A stretch of 64,000 bases of DNA from Candidatus Nitrospira kreftii (GTDB lineage Bacteria > Nitrospirota > Nitrospiria > Nitrospirales > Nitrospiraceae): assembly GCA_014058405.1 (NCBI GenBank), contig CP047423.1:3394501-3458500 (forward strand). Reading direction: 5' to 3'. A program made the position numbers and the translations under genes. Positions 19,803 to 27,296 of the stretch are shown piece by piece. How positions within the stretch are numbered: the first letter of the stretch is position 1; each line of letters starts with the position of its first letter. The notes beneath the pieces were generated by a model that was not told the origin of the DNA, ran no database searches, and saw nothing but the letters and a program-made list of their open reading frames with translations.

Positions 19803-20159
19803 TTAAACGAAGCTGATGAGGAGAGACGTTGGCGGTGCTCGCGTGCGATCGGAGAAAGAGCGCTCTGAACTCACAAACTGATGGGTGGGAATACTGGCTG
19901 AACCAAATACCAGCTCTGGACCAGCAGGCGATGGCCCGCTTGCGACTGTGGTATCGGCCGTTGCTTGGCAAGCCCAGGCACAGACCGAATCCTGTGGAGA
20001 GGAACTGTCGTCAGTATGATGATGGTGGTGGTGGTGAACCTGGCCAACGTGAACCAGCGCGCACCCAGTACCCATTGCCAGAAGTATGACATAGATCAAG
20101 ACGGCGCACCCGGCAAGGGAAACGAAATGGCAAGATCTGTTGGATTGAGTCACGGACAT
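19803..20159 (-). CDS. Small exported His-rich C[AS]WxC/RAPP protein (member A)
   Basis: 118 residues. A hydrophobic segment (about 15-33, possible signal or anchor, ending MGTGC) is followed by seven consecutive histidines (HVGQVHHHHHHHTDD), then the motif CAWAC near residue 60 and a C-terminal TRAPP. These three features recur in four other small genes in this window. The R[AG]PP ending recalls the DUF2946 family of small copper-associated proteins, but that likeness is from memory. His and Cys residues suggest metal binding in the periplasm. The start has AGGA just upstream. It lies 179 bases after smbP. Function unknown. Confidence 0.72.
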   Translation of the reverse strand: MSVTQSNRSCHFVSLAGCAVLIYVILLAMGTGCALVHVGQVHHHHHHHTDDSSSPQDSVCAWACQATADTTVASGPSPAGPELVFGSASIPTHQFVSSERSFSDRTRAPPTSLLISFV

Positions 20160-20275
20160 AGATTCCTACTCACACGCTTTGTACGTGAGCATAAAAAAGC
20201 TGTCTACCTACGGTTGCCCCAGAAGAGACAATTCCTTCACTCAATTGCATTGCCTTAGTACGCTTGTTCCCCGGG

Positions 20276-20317
20276 ATTGAGCTAGGAACCGCTTCCAGAG
20301 AGGGTTCCTAGCTCAAT
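20276..20317 (-). terminator. Strong hairpin 3' of smbP
   Basis: A perfect 15-base-pair stem, ATTGAGCTAGGAACC (20276-20290) with GGTTCCTAGCTCAAT (20303-20317), and a 12-base loop. It begins 21 bases after the smbP stop on the minus strand. There is no T-run after it on either strand, so it may stabilise the 3' end or be a non-canonical terminator. Confidence 0.5.
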
Positions 20318-20338
20318 GGGACAATATGGCTCTTTTGC

Positions 20339-20632
20339 TTATTTCTTTTTCGCCGGGTGATGGGCTTCTTCGGCATGTGCCAGCGACTCCTCCGCATGCT
20401 TCAGCGATGCCTTCGCATGCTCGAGGGCTTCTTTTGCGTGGCCATCGGCACTTCCCTGAATGGCTTCCTCCAGATGCTTGATCGCTTCCTTTTCGTGGGC
20501 AATCCCTTCTTTCGCGTGTTTGATGACTTCCTTGACGTGCCCATCTCCCCCTGCGAATACCGAATTCGTGAGACCTCCTCCAAGCACTCCACATACGGCA
20601 ACGGCAACCATGGCAGCTTTAATCCGGTTCAT
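20339..20632 (-). CDS. smbP: SmbP-like small copper-binding protein
   Basis: 97 residues with a signal peptide (cleavage near VFA-GG). The mature part is a helical hairpin repeat with histidine every seven residues: His 32, 39, 46, 53, then 65, 72, 79, 86, plus 91 and 92. Units read HAKE, HEKE, HLEE, HAKA and HAEE. This is the architecture of SmbP, the periplasmic copper-binding protein first described in Nitrosomonas europaea. It likely buffers copper(II) in the periplasm. The ribosome site GAGGAGGAG lies 2 bases before ATG. A perfect 15-bp hairpin follows the gene and element E3 lies upstream. No cysteine is present in the mature chain, unlike the C[AS]WxC proteins nearby. Confidence 0.88.
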   Translation of the reverse strand: MNRIKAAMVAVAVCGVLGGGLTNSVFAGGDGHVKEVIKHAKEGIAHEKEAIKHLEEAIQGSADGHAKEALEHAKASLKHAEESLAHAEEAHHPAKKK

Positions 20633-20792
20633 GACTCCTCCTCATTGCAGATTAAAAAACTTTTGAACGGCAGCGCTCAGTATACACCTTCGAGAAGCGA
20701 CACGAGCTGTTCCTTAATCGGGTTCTGACTCTATAAAGAGTTGACAGCGCACACATACATTACAGAACTTCGCTGTTTGTTGAACCCCGAAG

Positions 20793-20867
20793 GGCCGGGG
20801 AATCGGCAGGAGGCAACCTCCGATTCCCCGGCAGGCCCGGCAGAAGAGTGCGCAACCGCCAGACCCG
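20793..20867 (-). repeat. Tandem two-hairpin element E3
   Basis: A perfect 13-bp stem pairs GCCGGGGAATCGG (20794-20806) with CCGATTCCCCGGC (20820-20832), with GGCAACC in the loop. A second stem pairs GCCCGGC (20835-20841) with GCCAGAC (20858-20864) with two G-U pairs. The element lies about 160 bases upstream of smbP on the minus strand. Confidence 0.55.
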
Positions 20868-20987
20868 TTGTGCATCGCGCTCGACCGTTTTCGGCTCCTT
20901 AACCATCCCCACTAACACGTTCATGCGATACCGCGCGTCAATTGCTCACCAGGTTTTCAATTTGGTGGCACGGAGCCTCTCGGTAAG

Positions 20988-21066
20988 GGACCGAGGCGGA
21001 GGGGTCGACGGAGGCAACCCCTGCGCCCCGGATCGGTCCGATCGAGTGGGCGGCTCGACCCGGACA
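20988..21066 (-). repeat. Tandem two-hairpin element E4
   Basis: Stem 1 pairs GGCGGAGGGG (20995-21004) with CCCCTGCGCC (21018-21027) with one mismatch, and again has GGCAACC at the loop. Stem 2 pairs GTCCG/CGGAC (21036-21040/21061-21065) and TCGAG/CTCGA (21042-21046/21054-21058). A further hairpin, CTCGG/CCGAG, lies at 20979-20995. Confidence 0.5.
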
Positions 21067-21144
21067 CCGATAACTCGACGATTCTCAGCTGGACCTTGAT
21101 GAATCATGCTCGCCCTCCATCACCTGCCTCATAAAACGACCAGA

Positions 21145-21216
21145 GCGGGTCTCGGATGGGGGGAAAGTACCCCGCACTGATCGATCCGAGAGGGATGGGC
21201 TACCGCTCTCGGGATA
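21145..21216 (-). repeat. Tandem two-hairpin element E5 (diverged)
   Basis: Stem 1 is short (GCGGG 21145-21149 with CCCGC 21171-21175). Stem 2 pairs CCGAGAG with CTCTCGG (about 21184-21192 with 21206-21215, one bulge). The loop motif GCAACC is absent. It lies about 130 bases after small protein B on the minus strand. The whole gap 20633-21345 holds only elements E3-E5 and no convincing gene. Confidence 0.4.
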
Positions 21217-21345
21217 CAACTTGTTACCGCGCGACGGTCGCATACCTACAGGGATGATTCAGGTGGAATACGATCTAACTGAGAAGATGAGGAGTCGGTA
21301 GACCCCTTACCCAAAAATGAAATTCACGAGCGTATCCCGCCTGAA

Positions 21346-21693
21346 TTATCCGAGCGCGAACACAGGCGGAGCACGAGAGGGTTGTAATGCACGAGGAGAA
21401 ACCGAGTGTGAATCGACGGAAGGGGCAGTCACCATCACCGCGACGAGATTGACAACCATGGTTGGGACCGATGCCACCAGCCCACTCTGCGACATTATCT
21501 GACAGGACCAGGCACACAGGGAAGAATGCGTGGAGTCTTGAGAATGATGATCGTGTTCTCCGGAAGAACCGATCGGCATGGGCACACAACCGGCCGCCAA
21601 GATCACCAATGCGACATACACCATGACAGTCAGGCACGCAACAACCCCAACTGAACCGGCAAACCGGCGCACGATCATGACAGGTTCCTTCAT
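21346..21693 (-). CDS. Small exported His-rich C[AS]WxC/RAPP lipoprotein (member B)
   Basis: About 115 residues from the ATG at 21693; the ATG at 21678 has a better ribosome site (AAGGA, 7 bases), and an in-frame upstream start at 21735 is less likely. The signal ends with a lipobox-like ILAAGC, so it may be a lipoprotein. Next come a His-rich piece (GEHDHHSQDSTHSS), the motif CAWSC, a hydrophobic stretch (MVVNLVAVMV) and SRAPP nine residues from the end. It is a member of the five-gene family and sits 52 bases after a small HTH gene. Function unknown; periplasmic or outer-membrane metal binding is inferred. Confidence 0.72.
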   Translation of the reverse strand: MKEPVMIVRRFAGSVGVVACLTVMVYVALVILAAGCVPMPIGSSGEHDHHSQDSTHSSLCAWSCQIMSQSGLVASVPTMVVNLVAVMVTAPSVDSHSVSPRALQPSRAPPVFALG

Positions 21694-21787
21694 AGGCCCT
21701 CTGTATACGCCTGTGTCCCTCACCCGTCCACTCATGCCTGCTCAGGTTGCAACAAAAAGGTCTGCCGACGCTGCAGTTGCGAATACA

Positions 21788-22015
21788 CTATGGCCGCTTC
21801 GCCCCCGTGAGCACTCCTGACATCGTGGTCTCATTATGCTTGATCAAACCGGTGACGGATTCGTGAAAGATCCGCAAACTTCCTTTACCAAGCTTTGTGC
21901 CGCGCAGCCGTCCATCTTCCACCCACCGATAAATCGTCCACCGGCTGACGGAGAGCAGTTCAGCCGCTTCTCCCACTCGAAGCATTGATTTTTCCATCCT
22001 GCCGGTCCACATCAT
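21788..22015 (-). CDS. Excisionase/MerR-like small HTH DNA-binding protein
   Basis: 75 residues. The core (about residues 11-50) reads MLRVGEAAELLSVSRWTIYRWV followed by EDGRLRGTKLGKGSLRI, the helix-turn-helix plus wing of the HTH_17/excisionase family. These are small DNA-binding proteins used as phage excisionases or as local regulators. No integrase or attachment site is visible, so a regulator of the neighbouring genes is more likely. The start is uncertain (22015 or the ATG at 21997). It lies between tonB (36 bases) and small protein B (52 bases) on the same strand. Confidence 0.8.
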   Translation of the reverse strand: MMWTGRMEKSMLRVGEAAELLSVSRWTIYRWVEDGRLRGTKLGKGSLRIFHESVTGLIKHNETTMSGVLTGAKRP

Positions 22016-22051
22016 GCCTTGTTCTTCAGTCCAAGGCAGTAGCTGTTTCCC

Positions 22052-22918
22052 TTAGTTCGCTAAGCTGTATACGATCGGAAGACTCACGACGATCTGCGAC
22101 TTTCCGATGGCATGTTTCATGTGAAGTGGGCATGCAAGTCTTACTGTTTCAATCGCTGCCTGATCGAGCGCACTGTACCCTGAACTTGTCTGAACGAACA
22201 CATCGGCGAGCTGCCCATCGGATCGGATGACGGCTTTTAGGATGACCTTTCCCTCTTGGCCGTTTATGCGGGCCGAACTTGGATACCGTTTGAGTTCCGC
22301 CACTCGCCTCCAGAGCGACTCGGCCAACCATCTGTTATCCACTTTCGCTGCCGTACCAGAGACCTGAGCTTCGCGCATCCTCAGTGGATCGACATCCATA
22401 CGACTGCCGTATGCCTCAGCCGAGGTGGGTGCCTCCTGAACAATGGGAACGTCCTGAGCTGATGCCACCGCCACGGACTCAGGCAAGGGCGCAGTCACAA
22501 TGGGTTCAGGCTCCTTCACCTCCACAGCCGGCTCAGCGACTTCGACTATCTGTTGCTCAACCAGCCCGTCACGTATCTGAGGAGTCTCCACTTTTTGCTT
22601 GATCGTTGGTTGCGGTGGCTCAATCTGCCGTTCCATCGGCATGACCGGTCGGGAACTCTCTAGGACAGGCTTACTCCGTGACGGAGGAAGTTTCTGGATC
22701 AGGGGTTGTTCTGATGCGGCAACTGATTCGGTTGGCTCCGAATTGGAGTCAGACCTCGCCTCTTCCACGAACGCCACATCCCATTGGAACGTTTCCCCCT
22801 GCAGGACAGGTTTAACTTGCGCGACAAATACAAAAGCCACGCCGACCACCATTCCATGTAGGACCAGTGAAATGCCCCAAGCAGGGAAGAAGAACTGATT
22901 GATACCTTTCGAGGTCAT
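22052..22918 (-). CDS. TonB-family energy transducer
   Basis: 288 residues. One N-terminal membrane helix (about 13-33) is followed by a long Pro/Glu/Val-rich periplasmic spacer (to about 190) and a C-terminal TonB domain (about 198-288): LKRYPSSARINGQEGKVIL, SDGQLADVFVQTSSGY, LPIVYSL. TonB couples the inner-membrane proton gradient to outer-membrane receptors. No exbB, exbD or TonB-dependent receptor is in the window, so partners are elsewhere. The GAGGAGG sequence directly abuts the ATG, an unusually short spacing. It is a copper-island gene and ends 36 bases before the HTH gene. Confidence 0.9.
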   Translation of the reverse strand: MTSKGINQFFFPAWGISLVLHGMVVGVAFVFVAQVKPVLQGETFQWDVAFVEEARSDSNSEPTESVAASEQPLIQKLPPSRSKPVLESSRPVMPMERQIEPPQPTIKQKVETPQIRDGLVEQQIVEVAEPAVEVKEPEPIVTAPLPESVAVASAQDVPIVQEAPTSAEAYGSRMDVDPLRMREAQVSGTAAKVDNRWLAESLWRRVAELKRYPSSARINGQEGKVILKAVIRSDGQLADVFVQTSSGYSALDQAAIETVRLACPLHMKHAIGKSQIVVSLPIVYSLAN

Positions 22919-22978
22919 CCTCCTCGCAACACTCTCTTAGCTTAAATAGAAACCCTACACATTAACACTGCTAACATT

Positions 22979-23024
22979 AGAAAAAGTGCGGGGCGGAGGT
23001 CAAGAGTGCAACCCTCTGCCCCGC
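22979..23024 (-). terminator. Probable rho-independent terminator of the beta-propeller gene
   Basis: Read on the minus strand, the GC-rich stem GCGGGGC/GCCCCGC is followed by ACTTTTTC, a short T-run in the expected place. It is the second hairpin of element E2 and would end transcription from the beta-propeller gene before tonB. Confidence 0.55.
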
Positions 23025-23058
23025 GCTGGTCTGAGCCGGAGGCAGCCTGCTCAGACAA
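22979..23058 (-). repeat. Tandem two-hairpin element E2
   Basis: Stem 1 pairs GCGGGGC (22988-22994) with GCCCCGC (23018-23024), with TGCAACC in the loop. Stem 2 pairs GTCTGAGC (23029-23036) with GCTCAGAC (23049-23056). It shares the linker GCGCTGG-GTC and the GAGCCGGAGG loop start with E1. It lies about 105 bases after the beta-propeller gene and about 60 bases upstream of tonB on the minus strand. Confidence 0.62.
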
Positions 23059-23160
23059 AACAACCATTGGGATCATGTACCAACTTGTCGCAGGATGGAT
23101 GGAACAGCCCATCGGGCCGTGAAGGGCTCCGATAGACTGCCCCATTCCTACAGACCTAGC

Positions 23161-24645
23161 CTAGTTGCTCGACTGGTTACCGGCCGAAGCCGCTCCCGAT
23201 TCGTAAACCAGCACACCTGCGGGATTTGTCCCAACAGGCACCGTCTGCTTCTCCTGGTTATCTGTGGCATTGATGATCGTCAGCGAATTGGCTGGAGCTG
23301 CGTTAGACACAGCGATATACCTAGCGGCTCCTGCTCCTTGAGCCAACACATCGAAACCATGTCCTCCGGTCGACACTAACGGAATTTCTCTCAACAACGT
23401 GAGCGCAGGTGGCGCCAGGGTTGACCAGTCAAACGCAAATAACCGGTCTTTCTTTGTGGCCGTCGCGCCGTTCCCCGCTAGAATGTAGAACCGCTTCGAG
23501 TCGGGAGAAAACTTGAAGGCCCCAGGAGAAGTCCCATTTAGTGCCGCATCTATTTCTGGGGTGGTTAAGTTGGCGATAGCCGGCGTTGCAGCACTCAGGT
23601 CAATGACCCCAAGTTTGGTTGCTTGCGGGGCGGCTGTTTCGCCACGGAGCAGGAGATACTTCCCATCTGGTGAAATACCATACGAGGTGTAGGGAGTTCC
23701 GGCGAGGTCAAATGTTTTAGTAATTGCCAATGTTGCCGGGTCGATCTCTGCGATTTCGCCATAGCCCTCTTGAATGCTGTAGACTTTCTTGGTCAAGTTT
23801 GACCAGCGAATACCGTGGGGGCCAGAAGTATTTGGAGTGAACGGGGTTGTAAGAGAGGTAGCGGACTCATCATTGCAAGGCGTAGTCTCTTTCGTCGATT
23901 TGCACAGATCAATCCGCGCAATCATCTTGCGATAGTTGGCAGAGGTTTCATCGCCGTCAAGAACTGCAATTTCACCGCCCGTTTCACTGGAAACGAAAAC
24001 CCGCTTATTCTCTGCAAAGGCTGCGACCTTATGACCATCAGCCAAGAGGCAAGTTGTTCCTAGCAGAGTAGGAGGAGTTCCGCCGGGGCCGAGGTGAGAA
24101 TTGTGGATCACAGTGACTGATCCCCCCCCTTGGGTCGCACAATTCACCAAATCGTCTCCGGGGGTCGTCGAGCCCTGGGCATTGTCGCCATCGTTCATGA
24201 TCCAGATCACCTCCCCATCGTTCTTATCGCGATAGAGGTGAACCGGTCTAGTACCAGCCTGGAGATTAGCCTCGTGGACTGGCGTTGCAGCGGTCAACGG
24301 GTCGATCGTCGCCACCTTATTCGCAGCTGCAAGATTCAGGAAAAGCCAGTCTCCGCTTGAAAACTGCATGTCCCCGAGTGCGACGTTCTCGAACTCCGCC
24401 GCGTCAATTGTGTTGACCACCGCGTTGCCGGAATCTCCCTTCAATGCCACGCTCGTCAACGTCTTGTCGCCTGTATTATTCACAAACACAAGGGCACTCG
24501 TCTTTCCCGCGCTGCCGCCAGGGGCCGGCGTTCCCGTGGTGGGAGTAGACTCTCCCGAACTACAGGCCGAGAGGCTGATCAGCGCGAGTCCTAACGCGCC
24601 AGTTGTGACACAGGATGCATAGCTTCGTCTCTTTAGAGCTTCCAT
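23161..24645 (-). CDS. Beta-propeller lipoprotein (YVTN/YncE-like)
   Basis: About 494 residues from the ATG at 24645, which has an AGGAAGGA ribosome site; a longer frame to 24756 adds a positively charged leader and is not favoured. The N-terminus is a lipoprotein signal (ALGLALISLSAC, lipobox LSAC), followed by a Ser/Thr/Gly/Pro linker. The body repeats strand patterns such as VATIDPLT, IAVLDGDE, IAEIDPATLAITKTF, LGVIDLS, FAFDWSTL and TIINAT, typical of a seven-bladed propeller of the YncE type. Such proteins bind ligands or proteins at the envelope; the ligand here is unknown. It follows small protein C by 76 bases. Confidence 0.82.
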   Translation of the reverse strand: MEALKRRSYASCVTTGALGLALISLSACSSGESTPTTGTPAPGGSAGKTSALVFVNNTGDKTLTSVALKGDSGNAVVNTIDAAEFENVALGDMQFSSGDWLFLNLAAANKVATIDPLTAATPVHEANLQAGTRPVHLYRDKNDGEVIWIMNDGDNAQGSTTPGDDLVNCATQGGGSVTVIHNSHLGPGGTPPTLLGTTCLLADGHKVAAFAENKRVFVSSETGGEIAVLDGDETSANYRKMIARIDLCKSTKETTPCNDESATSLTTPFTPNTSGPHGIRWSNLTKKVYSIQEGYGEIAEIDPATLAITKTFDLAGTPYTSYGISPDGKYLLLRGETAAPQATKLGVIDLSAATPAIANLTTPEIDAALNGTSPGAFKFSPDSKRFYILAGNGATATKKDRLFAFDWSTLAPPALTLLREIPLVSTGGHGFDVLAQGAGAARYIAVSNAAPANSLTIINATDNQEKQTVPVGTNPAGVLVYESGAASAGNQSSN

Positions 24646-24721
24646 AAACTGTTCCTTCCTCGTTGTTAAGTATCGTCTTCTCACATTGAGGGAGCGTGGC
24701 CGGCTCCCGATCACATATGTA

Positions 24722-25066
24722 CTATGCAATTTCAAAATCCATCTGCGGTGGGCCACGGGGTGGGAATTGGCTATCTAGAATGGCGTCCTGTACGGGAATG
24801 GAGCCGAGACTCCATACGAAGCTCACCTCACCGTCAGCAGAATTTTCGCCTCCTCCGCTACCACCGTGGACATCGAACCCTCCACAGTGCCATGCACAAT
24901 GATTGTGGTTATGCTGACCGTTGTGCGTCTGTCCCTGCGGACAGTGCGCGGCCACCCCTTGTGCCGTCAGATTCGCTTGTCCGACCGGCAACAATCCTGT
25001 GAGCCAGAGCACGGCGCAGCAGCCGGTCAGCATTCGAGAAACGTGTTGTCGCGTTTTCGTTAACAT
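24722..25066 (-). CDS. Small exported His-rich C[AS]WxC/RGPP protein (member C)
   Basis: 114 residues. A signal-like segment (about 12-30) precedes HCPQGQTHNGQHNHNHCAWHC, where the first 20 residues hold six His and two Cys; the motif is CAWHC. A Gly-rich stretch (GGFDVHGGSGGGE) follows, and PRGPP lies near the C-terminus. It is a member of the five-gene family, and its His is the closest to the motif. It lies 33 bases after the outer-membrane protein gene and 76 before the beta-propeller gene. The start (25066) has no clear ribosome site; the ATG at 25033 is an alternative. Confidence 0.72.
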   Translation of the reverse strand: MLTKTRQHVSRMLTGCCAVLWLTGLLPVGQANLTAQGVAAHCPQGQTHNGQHNHNHCAWHCGGFDVHGGSGGGENSADGEVSFVWSLGSIPVQDAILDSQFPPRGPPQMDFEIA

Positions 25067-25099
25067 GGTCGATTCACTATCACTCTTCTTACCAGCTCT

Positions 25100-26170
25100 C
25101 TAAGATCCCCCACCGAACAGTTGGAATGACTTCGTCACCCCAAAGATGTAGCTGATCTGTTGCTCCAGATTGCCGTTGAAGTCACGATGGATTGGAATTT
25201 GCGCGATGAAATAGGCTGAGGCGAAGTTGAACACATTCACCATAATGCCCGGTGAATAGGCGACATAGGTTGAGCCGGTAGTCGGTATTGCCCGAAACCT
25301 CACCGTCGGATCGAGCAGAATCGGCCCTCCTCCCGGGTTGAACAGAAACAGTGACGCGTCCATCGCGTCGTTCTGCATCCATCGGAAATTAAACTGCTGC
25401 GTGAAGACCAACCATGGCGTCCGTTCAAGCGGAATCACATTGAGCCCCAACGCCCCGCTCACTTCATCACCGAACTGATAGCCGTCACTATTCTTAAATG
25501 TGTGCCGATAGCTCGCCGATGCAAACTGATTCACCCGGTGGGGGATTAGCTCATATGTTTGATAGATCATCGGGACCACACCGAAGTTCCCACGTCCGAT
25601 TTGGAGCGTCGATTCAGCTAAGGTGGTTCCTTGGGCAAACCGCCCGTAGCTCCCTGTTGGGAAATCGACCCCCACACCTAACACGACCATGCTCCGCAGA
25701 GTGGGCAACACGTTGTACTTCAGTGTCGCTCGAATGTCGCCGAGCCCCCTCTCGCTGTAGGGCACCGGGGTGAGACCACCGATCTGCGCGTCCGACTCGA
25801 CGTGCTTGTAAGGAATTGCCACTTGGATACCGAGTCGTTCGGTCAGACCGTAGTTGAGGTCGAGTGTGGCGGTGCGCGTCGTCGTCTCGATTCGGTTCAC
25901 ATCCAAGTTCGCCAGCGTGAGGGTCCTATCGCCCTGACTGGCGAAGGGGATGCGTCCACCTTCACCTGGAGGCGCCTCCATCGGTGTGAAGTTGTAGATG
26001 GCGTTGATGGTCAGCAGCCCCTTCATCGGCACCTGTTGTTGAGACCCAATCACGACAAAGCAACTGACCGAGCCGCACGACGCCTCCACCTGGGATGGGT
26101 TGAGCACCGAGAACACCATTCCGATCACACCACCGATGGAGAGAACAGAGGACCAGATCGTACGCAGCAT
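25100..26170 (-). CDS. Predicted outer-membrane channel/transporter-like protein
   Basis: 356 residues. The signal ends near QVEA, and the mature chain begins SCGSVSCFVVIGSQQQVP, with a Cys pair. The rest alternates amphipathic strands with Gly and aromatics (LGIQVAIPYKHV, VVLGVGVDFPTGSYG, FNFRWMQNDAMDA) and ends in a strand with aromatic residues, as in 12-14 strand barrels such as the MetA/phenol-degradation transporter group. It probably forms an outer-membrane pore; the substrate is unknown. The Cys pair could be a substrate of the neighbouring TlpA-like protein. It lies 96 bases after small protein D on the same strand. Confidence 0.78.
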   Translation of the reverse strand: MLRTIWSSVLSIGGVIGMVFSVLNPSQVEASCGSVSCFVVIGSQQQVPMKGLLTINAIYNFTPMEAPPGEGGRIPFASQGDRTLTLANLDVNRIETTTRTATLDLNYGLTERLGIQVAIPYKHVESDAQIGGLTPVPYSERGLGDIRATLKYNVLPTLRSMVVLGVGVDFPTGSYGRFAQGTTLAESTLQIGRGNFGVVPMIYQTYELIPHRVNQFASASYRHTFKNSDGYQFGDEVSGALGLNVIPLERTPWLVFTQQFNFRWMQNDAMDASLFLFNPGGGPILLDPTVRFRAIPTTGSTYVAYSPGIMVNVFNFASAYFIAQIPIHRDFNGNLEQQISYIFGVTKSFQLFGGGS

Positions 26171-26266
26171 AACACCACACTCTTTCTGTTGAGTGACACA
26201 ACAGGATCCGCACAGCGAACCCCATTGCGAGACACAGTTGTTAAAAGGTCGCGCCGACCGTCGACG

Positions 26267-26566
26267 CTAGGCTAGAACGCTGGGAGGCCCACGGAAGAAG
26301 TATGAGAGCGAGACCACACTGAGGACTGTTTCACCGGGAGAGCTATTGACGGGGGCAAGGAGCTGCAGATGTGAATCGAATTGAACACCAGACGACCCAA
26401 TCCCGACGCCACCCGCACACAACCATGCGCAAAGGCCGGTTGAGTGGGAGCCCGCCTGATGGTCGGCATGGTGTTCAGCATGACTGACACTCGGGGCGAC
26501 CATCGCCCCGTTTACCAGTACGATGCAGAACAACAAGGCCCAGATGAATGCAGATCGCTTCTTCAC
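26267..26566 (-). CDS. Small exported His-rich C[AS]WxC/RGPP protein (member D)
   Basis: 99 residues with a clear signal peptide (cleavage near VSHA-EH). The mature part starts with a His-rich block (EHHADHQAGSHSTG), then CAWLC near residue 48, and ends FRGPPSVLA. It is a five-gene family member, most like member E in layout. It starts 24 bases after the TlpA-like gene, so probably co-transcribed with it. Periplasmic metal or redox role inferred. Confidence 0.75.
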   Translation of the reverse strand: MKKRSAFIWALLFCIVLVNGAMVAPSVSHAEHHADHQAGSHSTGLCAWLCAGGVGIGSSGVQFDSHLQLLAPVNSSPGETVLSVVSLSYFFRGPPSVLA

Positions 26567-26590
26567 TTCCTGAGACCTAAATACACTCTT

Positions 26591-27142
26591 CTATTGAATC
26601 GACGCCGCCTTGATTGGCTCTGGTTTTTGGATACGTGCCACGGTGTCAAGAATGACCTGCTCGGTCAGAAGCCCGCCCTTGATGTATTCCCTGACCACCC
26701 CTTTTTCATCAATAAATACGCTGACCGGTAAGCCAAAGACTCCGAACTGATTCGCCACTTTGTTGTCATGGTCCAAGAGCACCGGAAAGGTGTGACCGTA
26801 CTGTGTAATGTGCTCTCGTACCTTCGCCTCGTCTTCCAACTCGTTGATGGCTAATACGACGAATCCCTTGTCACGGAGACTGTCATACGTCGTCTGCATC
26901 GCCGGCATTTCCGTTGTGCAGGGTTTGCACCAGGTTGCCCAAAAATTCACCAGCACAACTTTGCCGCGATATTGACTTAGGCTCTGCTGCTTGCCCGTGA
27001 GATCGGGGAGGCGAAAATCCTCAGCGGTCGTGCCCACTGCGGGCACTCGTGAGCCCATACCCCATGCCAAACTTCCGCCGGTCACAAGTAGCGCGCTCGC
27101 AAGCAGCACCCCTAATAGAATGCTCTTGTTACTCTGTTTCAT
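26591..27142 (-). CDS. Exported TlpA/ResA-like thioredoxin
   Basis: About 183 residues from the ATG at 27142, which has GGAGGG 8 bases upstream; ATG at 27148 and a longer frame to 27232 are alternatives. A signal or anchor helix comes first, then FRLPDLTGKQQSLSQYRGK, the active site WATWCKPCTTEMP, and a cis-Pro region (LPVSVFIDEKG). WCKPC is the TlpA/ResA reductase type. It keeps periplasmic thiols reduced, often for cytochrome or copper-site assembly. Its neighbours are small proteins D and E, whose CxxxC motifs could be substrates. Confidence 0.9.
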   Translation of the reverse strand: MKQSNKSILLGVLLASALLVTGGSLAWGMGSRVPAVGTTAEDFRLPDLTGKQQSLSQYRGKVVLVNFWATWCKPCTTEMPAMQTTYDSLRDKGFVVLAINELEDEAKVREHITQYGHTFPVLLDHDNKVANQFGVFGLPVSVFIDEKGVVREYIKGGLLTEQVILDTVARIQKPEPIKAASIQ

Positions 27143-27296
27143 GTTCATAGCCCTCCACCATGCTATCACTCCAGTCAAATGTGTCTTGTGTCTATCAGAA
27201 CGTCGTAACCCGATTTCCGTCTCCGCATTCAAGAGATGACGTTCGGTAATGAAAACGATCCGTCACCTTTCGAAAGGCGCAGCAACCGGTTAGTCT

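Noticed and set aside
20848-21099. An 83-residue plus-strand frame between smbP and small protein B
   Set aside because: It overlaps two structured hairpin elements and is Arg-rich without motif; treated as noncoding.
19642-23058. Hairpin elements considered as integron attC sites with the small genes as cassettes
   Set aside because: attC sites are single long hairpins with defined core sites; here two separate hairpins are seen, no integrase is present and elements do not alternate with each gene.
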